Part shown: one piece after another, positions 5,523-5,722 of the stretch
Layout: every line of letters begins with the position of its first letter
Position numbering within the stretch: position 1 is the stretch's first letter
The notes under the pieces: model-generated
What the model saw: the letters and a program-made list of their open reading frames with translations, nothing else
Database searches by the model: none
What the model was told of the DNA's origin: nothing
Position numbers and translations under genes: made by a program
Assembly: GCA_025454095.1 (NCBI GenBank)
Contig: JALOPC010000223.1
Location: 1-5,722, forward strand
Direction: 5' to 3'
Source: Syntrophales bacterium
GTDB taxonomy: Bacteria; Desulfobacterota; Syntrophia; Syntrophales; UBA2192
DNA length: 5,722 nucleotides

Positions 5523-5722
5523 ATGGACAAATTCCCCATCGGCATCATCGGAGGCACGGGCGGCATGGGCCGCTGGTTTGCCGCTTTCTTCGAAAAAGAG
5601 GGCCACCCCGTCCGCGTTTCGGGAAAGGACACGGGCCCTCGCCCGGCCGAGATGGCGGCGGCCTGCCCCGTCGTCATCGTGAGCGTGCCCATCGGGGTGA
5701 CGGAAGAGGTCGTCCGGGAGGT
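5523..5722 (+). CDS. tyrA: Prephenate dehydrogenase (TyrA family), 3' partial
   Basis: Oxidatively decarboxylates prephenate to 4-hydroxyphenylpyruvate, the tyrosine branch. Only 66 full codons are present. They show an N-terminal dinucleotide-binding fold: IGIIGGTGGMG (6-16), WFAAFFEKEGHPVRVSG (18-34), then VVIVSVPIGVTEEVV (50-64), closely resembling the dehydrogenase half of E. coli TyrA (VIVSVPI..TE.V). No chorismate mutase domain precedes it, in keeping with the mutase being fused to PheA. Arogenate specificity cannot be excluded. ATG 5523 is chosen because the conserved fold begins five residues later. Its ribosome binding site is poor (AAAGAG at 5514-5519), while the good AGGAGG at 5499-5504 is 18 nt away and lies in the repeat hairpin. 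The frame stays open upstream through the repeat to the aroC stop, so a TTG at 5493 is a remote alternative start. Confidence 0.9.
   Translation, partial: MDKFPIGIIGGTGGMGRWFAAFFEKEGHPVRVSGKDTGPRPAEMAAACPVVIVSVPIGVTEEVVRE

Noticed and set aside
5421..5606. Short minus-strand frame covering the repeat (peptide containing PPFQKEGRGGF and NPPVSPFIKGG)
   Set aside because: The peptide is simply the translation of the palindromic repeat plus antisense tyrA. Such KGG/RGGF peptides are typical spurious calls over this kind of repeat.

Overview
This window is a tightly packed, all plus-strand operon segment for aromatic amino acid biosynthesis. It covers the second half of the shikimate pathway plus both branch enzymes for phenylalanine and tyrosine. 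The sequence is very GC-rich with Shine-Dalgarno-led bacterial genes. The gene set and order (fused chorismate mutase/prephenate dehydratase, type I dehydroquinase, shikimate dehydrogenase, EPSP synthase, shikimate kinase, chorismate synthase, prephenate dehydrogenase) suggest a deltaproteobacterial (Desulfobacterota, perhaps Syntrophales-like) genome. That placement is inference from protein flavour and gene order, not a phylogeny.

Layout: 1-1025 pheA (5' end outside the window); 1022-1702 aroD; 1699-2529 aroE; a 47-nt spacer; 2577-3818 aroA, damaged near its 3' end; 3794-4369 aroK; 4359-5411 aroC; a 111-nt spacer holding two inverted palindromic repeat units; 5523-5722 the first 66 codons of tyrA (3' end outside the window). 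Four of the six junctions overlap (two ATGA stop/start overlaps, one of 14 nt against the ancestral aroA stop, one of 11 nt), which implies one transcript and translational coupling. The other two junctions (aroE/aroA and aroC/tyrA) are separated by repeat-like DNA. No promoter or convincing intrinsic terminator is visible.

Together the enzymes take 3-dehydroquinate to dehydroshikimate (AroD), shikimate (AroE), shikimate 3-phosphate (AroK), EPSP (AroA) and chorismate (AroC). PheA then leads to phenylpyruvate and TyrA to the tyrosine branch. The first two steps (DAHP synthase and dehydroquinate synthase) are not in the window and may lie upstream.

The main anomaly is in aroA. The reading frame is normal up to residue 372. 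It then jumps, at an AGCTT microhomology, to a point about 17 codons further on in the family alignment and one frame away. The segment expected to carry the Asp-His-Arg active-site motif is missing, and the well-conserved C-terminal tail is readable only in another frame. This looks like a roughly 50-bp deletion, either real or an assembly error. The second point of interest is the inverted repeat pair between aroC and tyrA, next to what may be an abandoned start codon. I see no wholly new system here.
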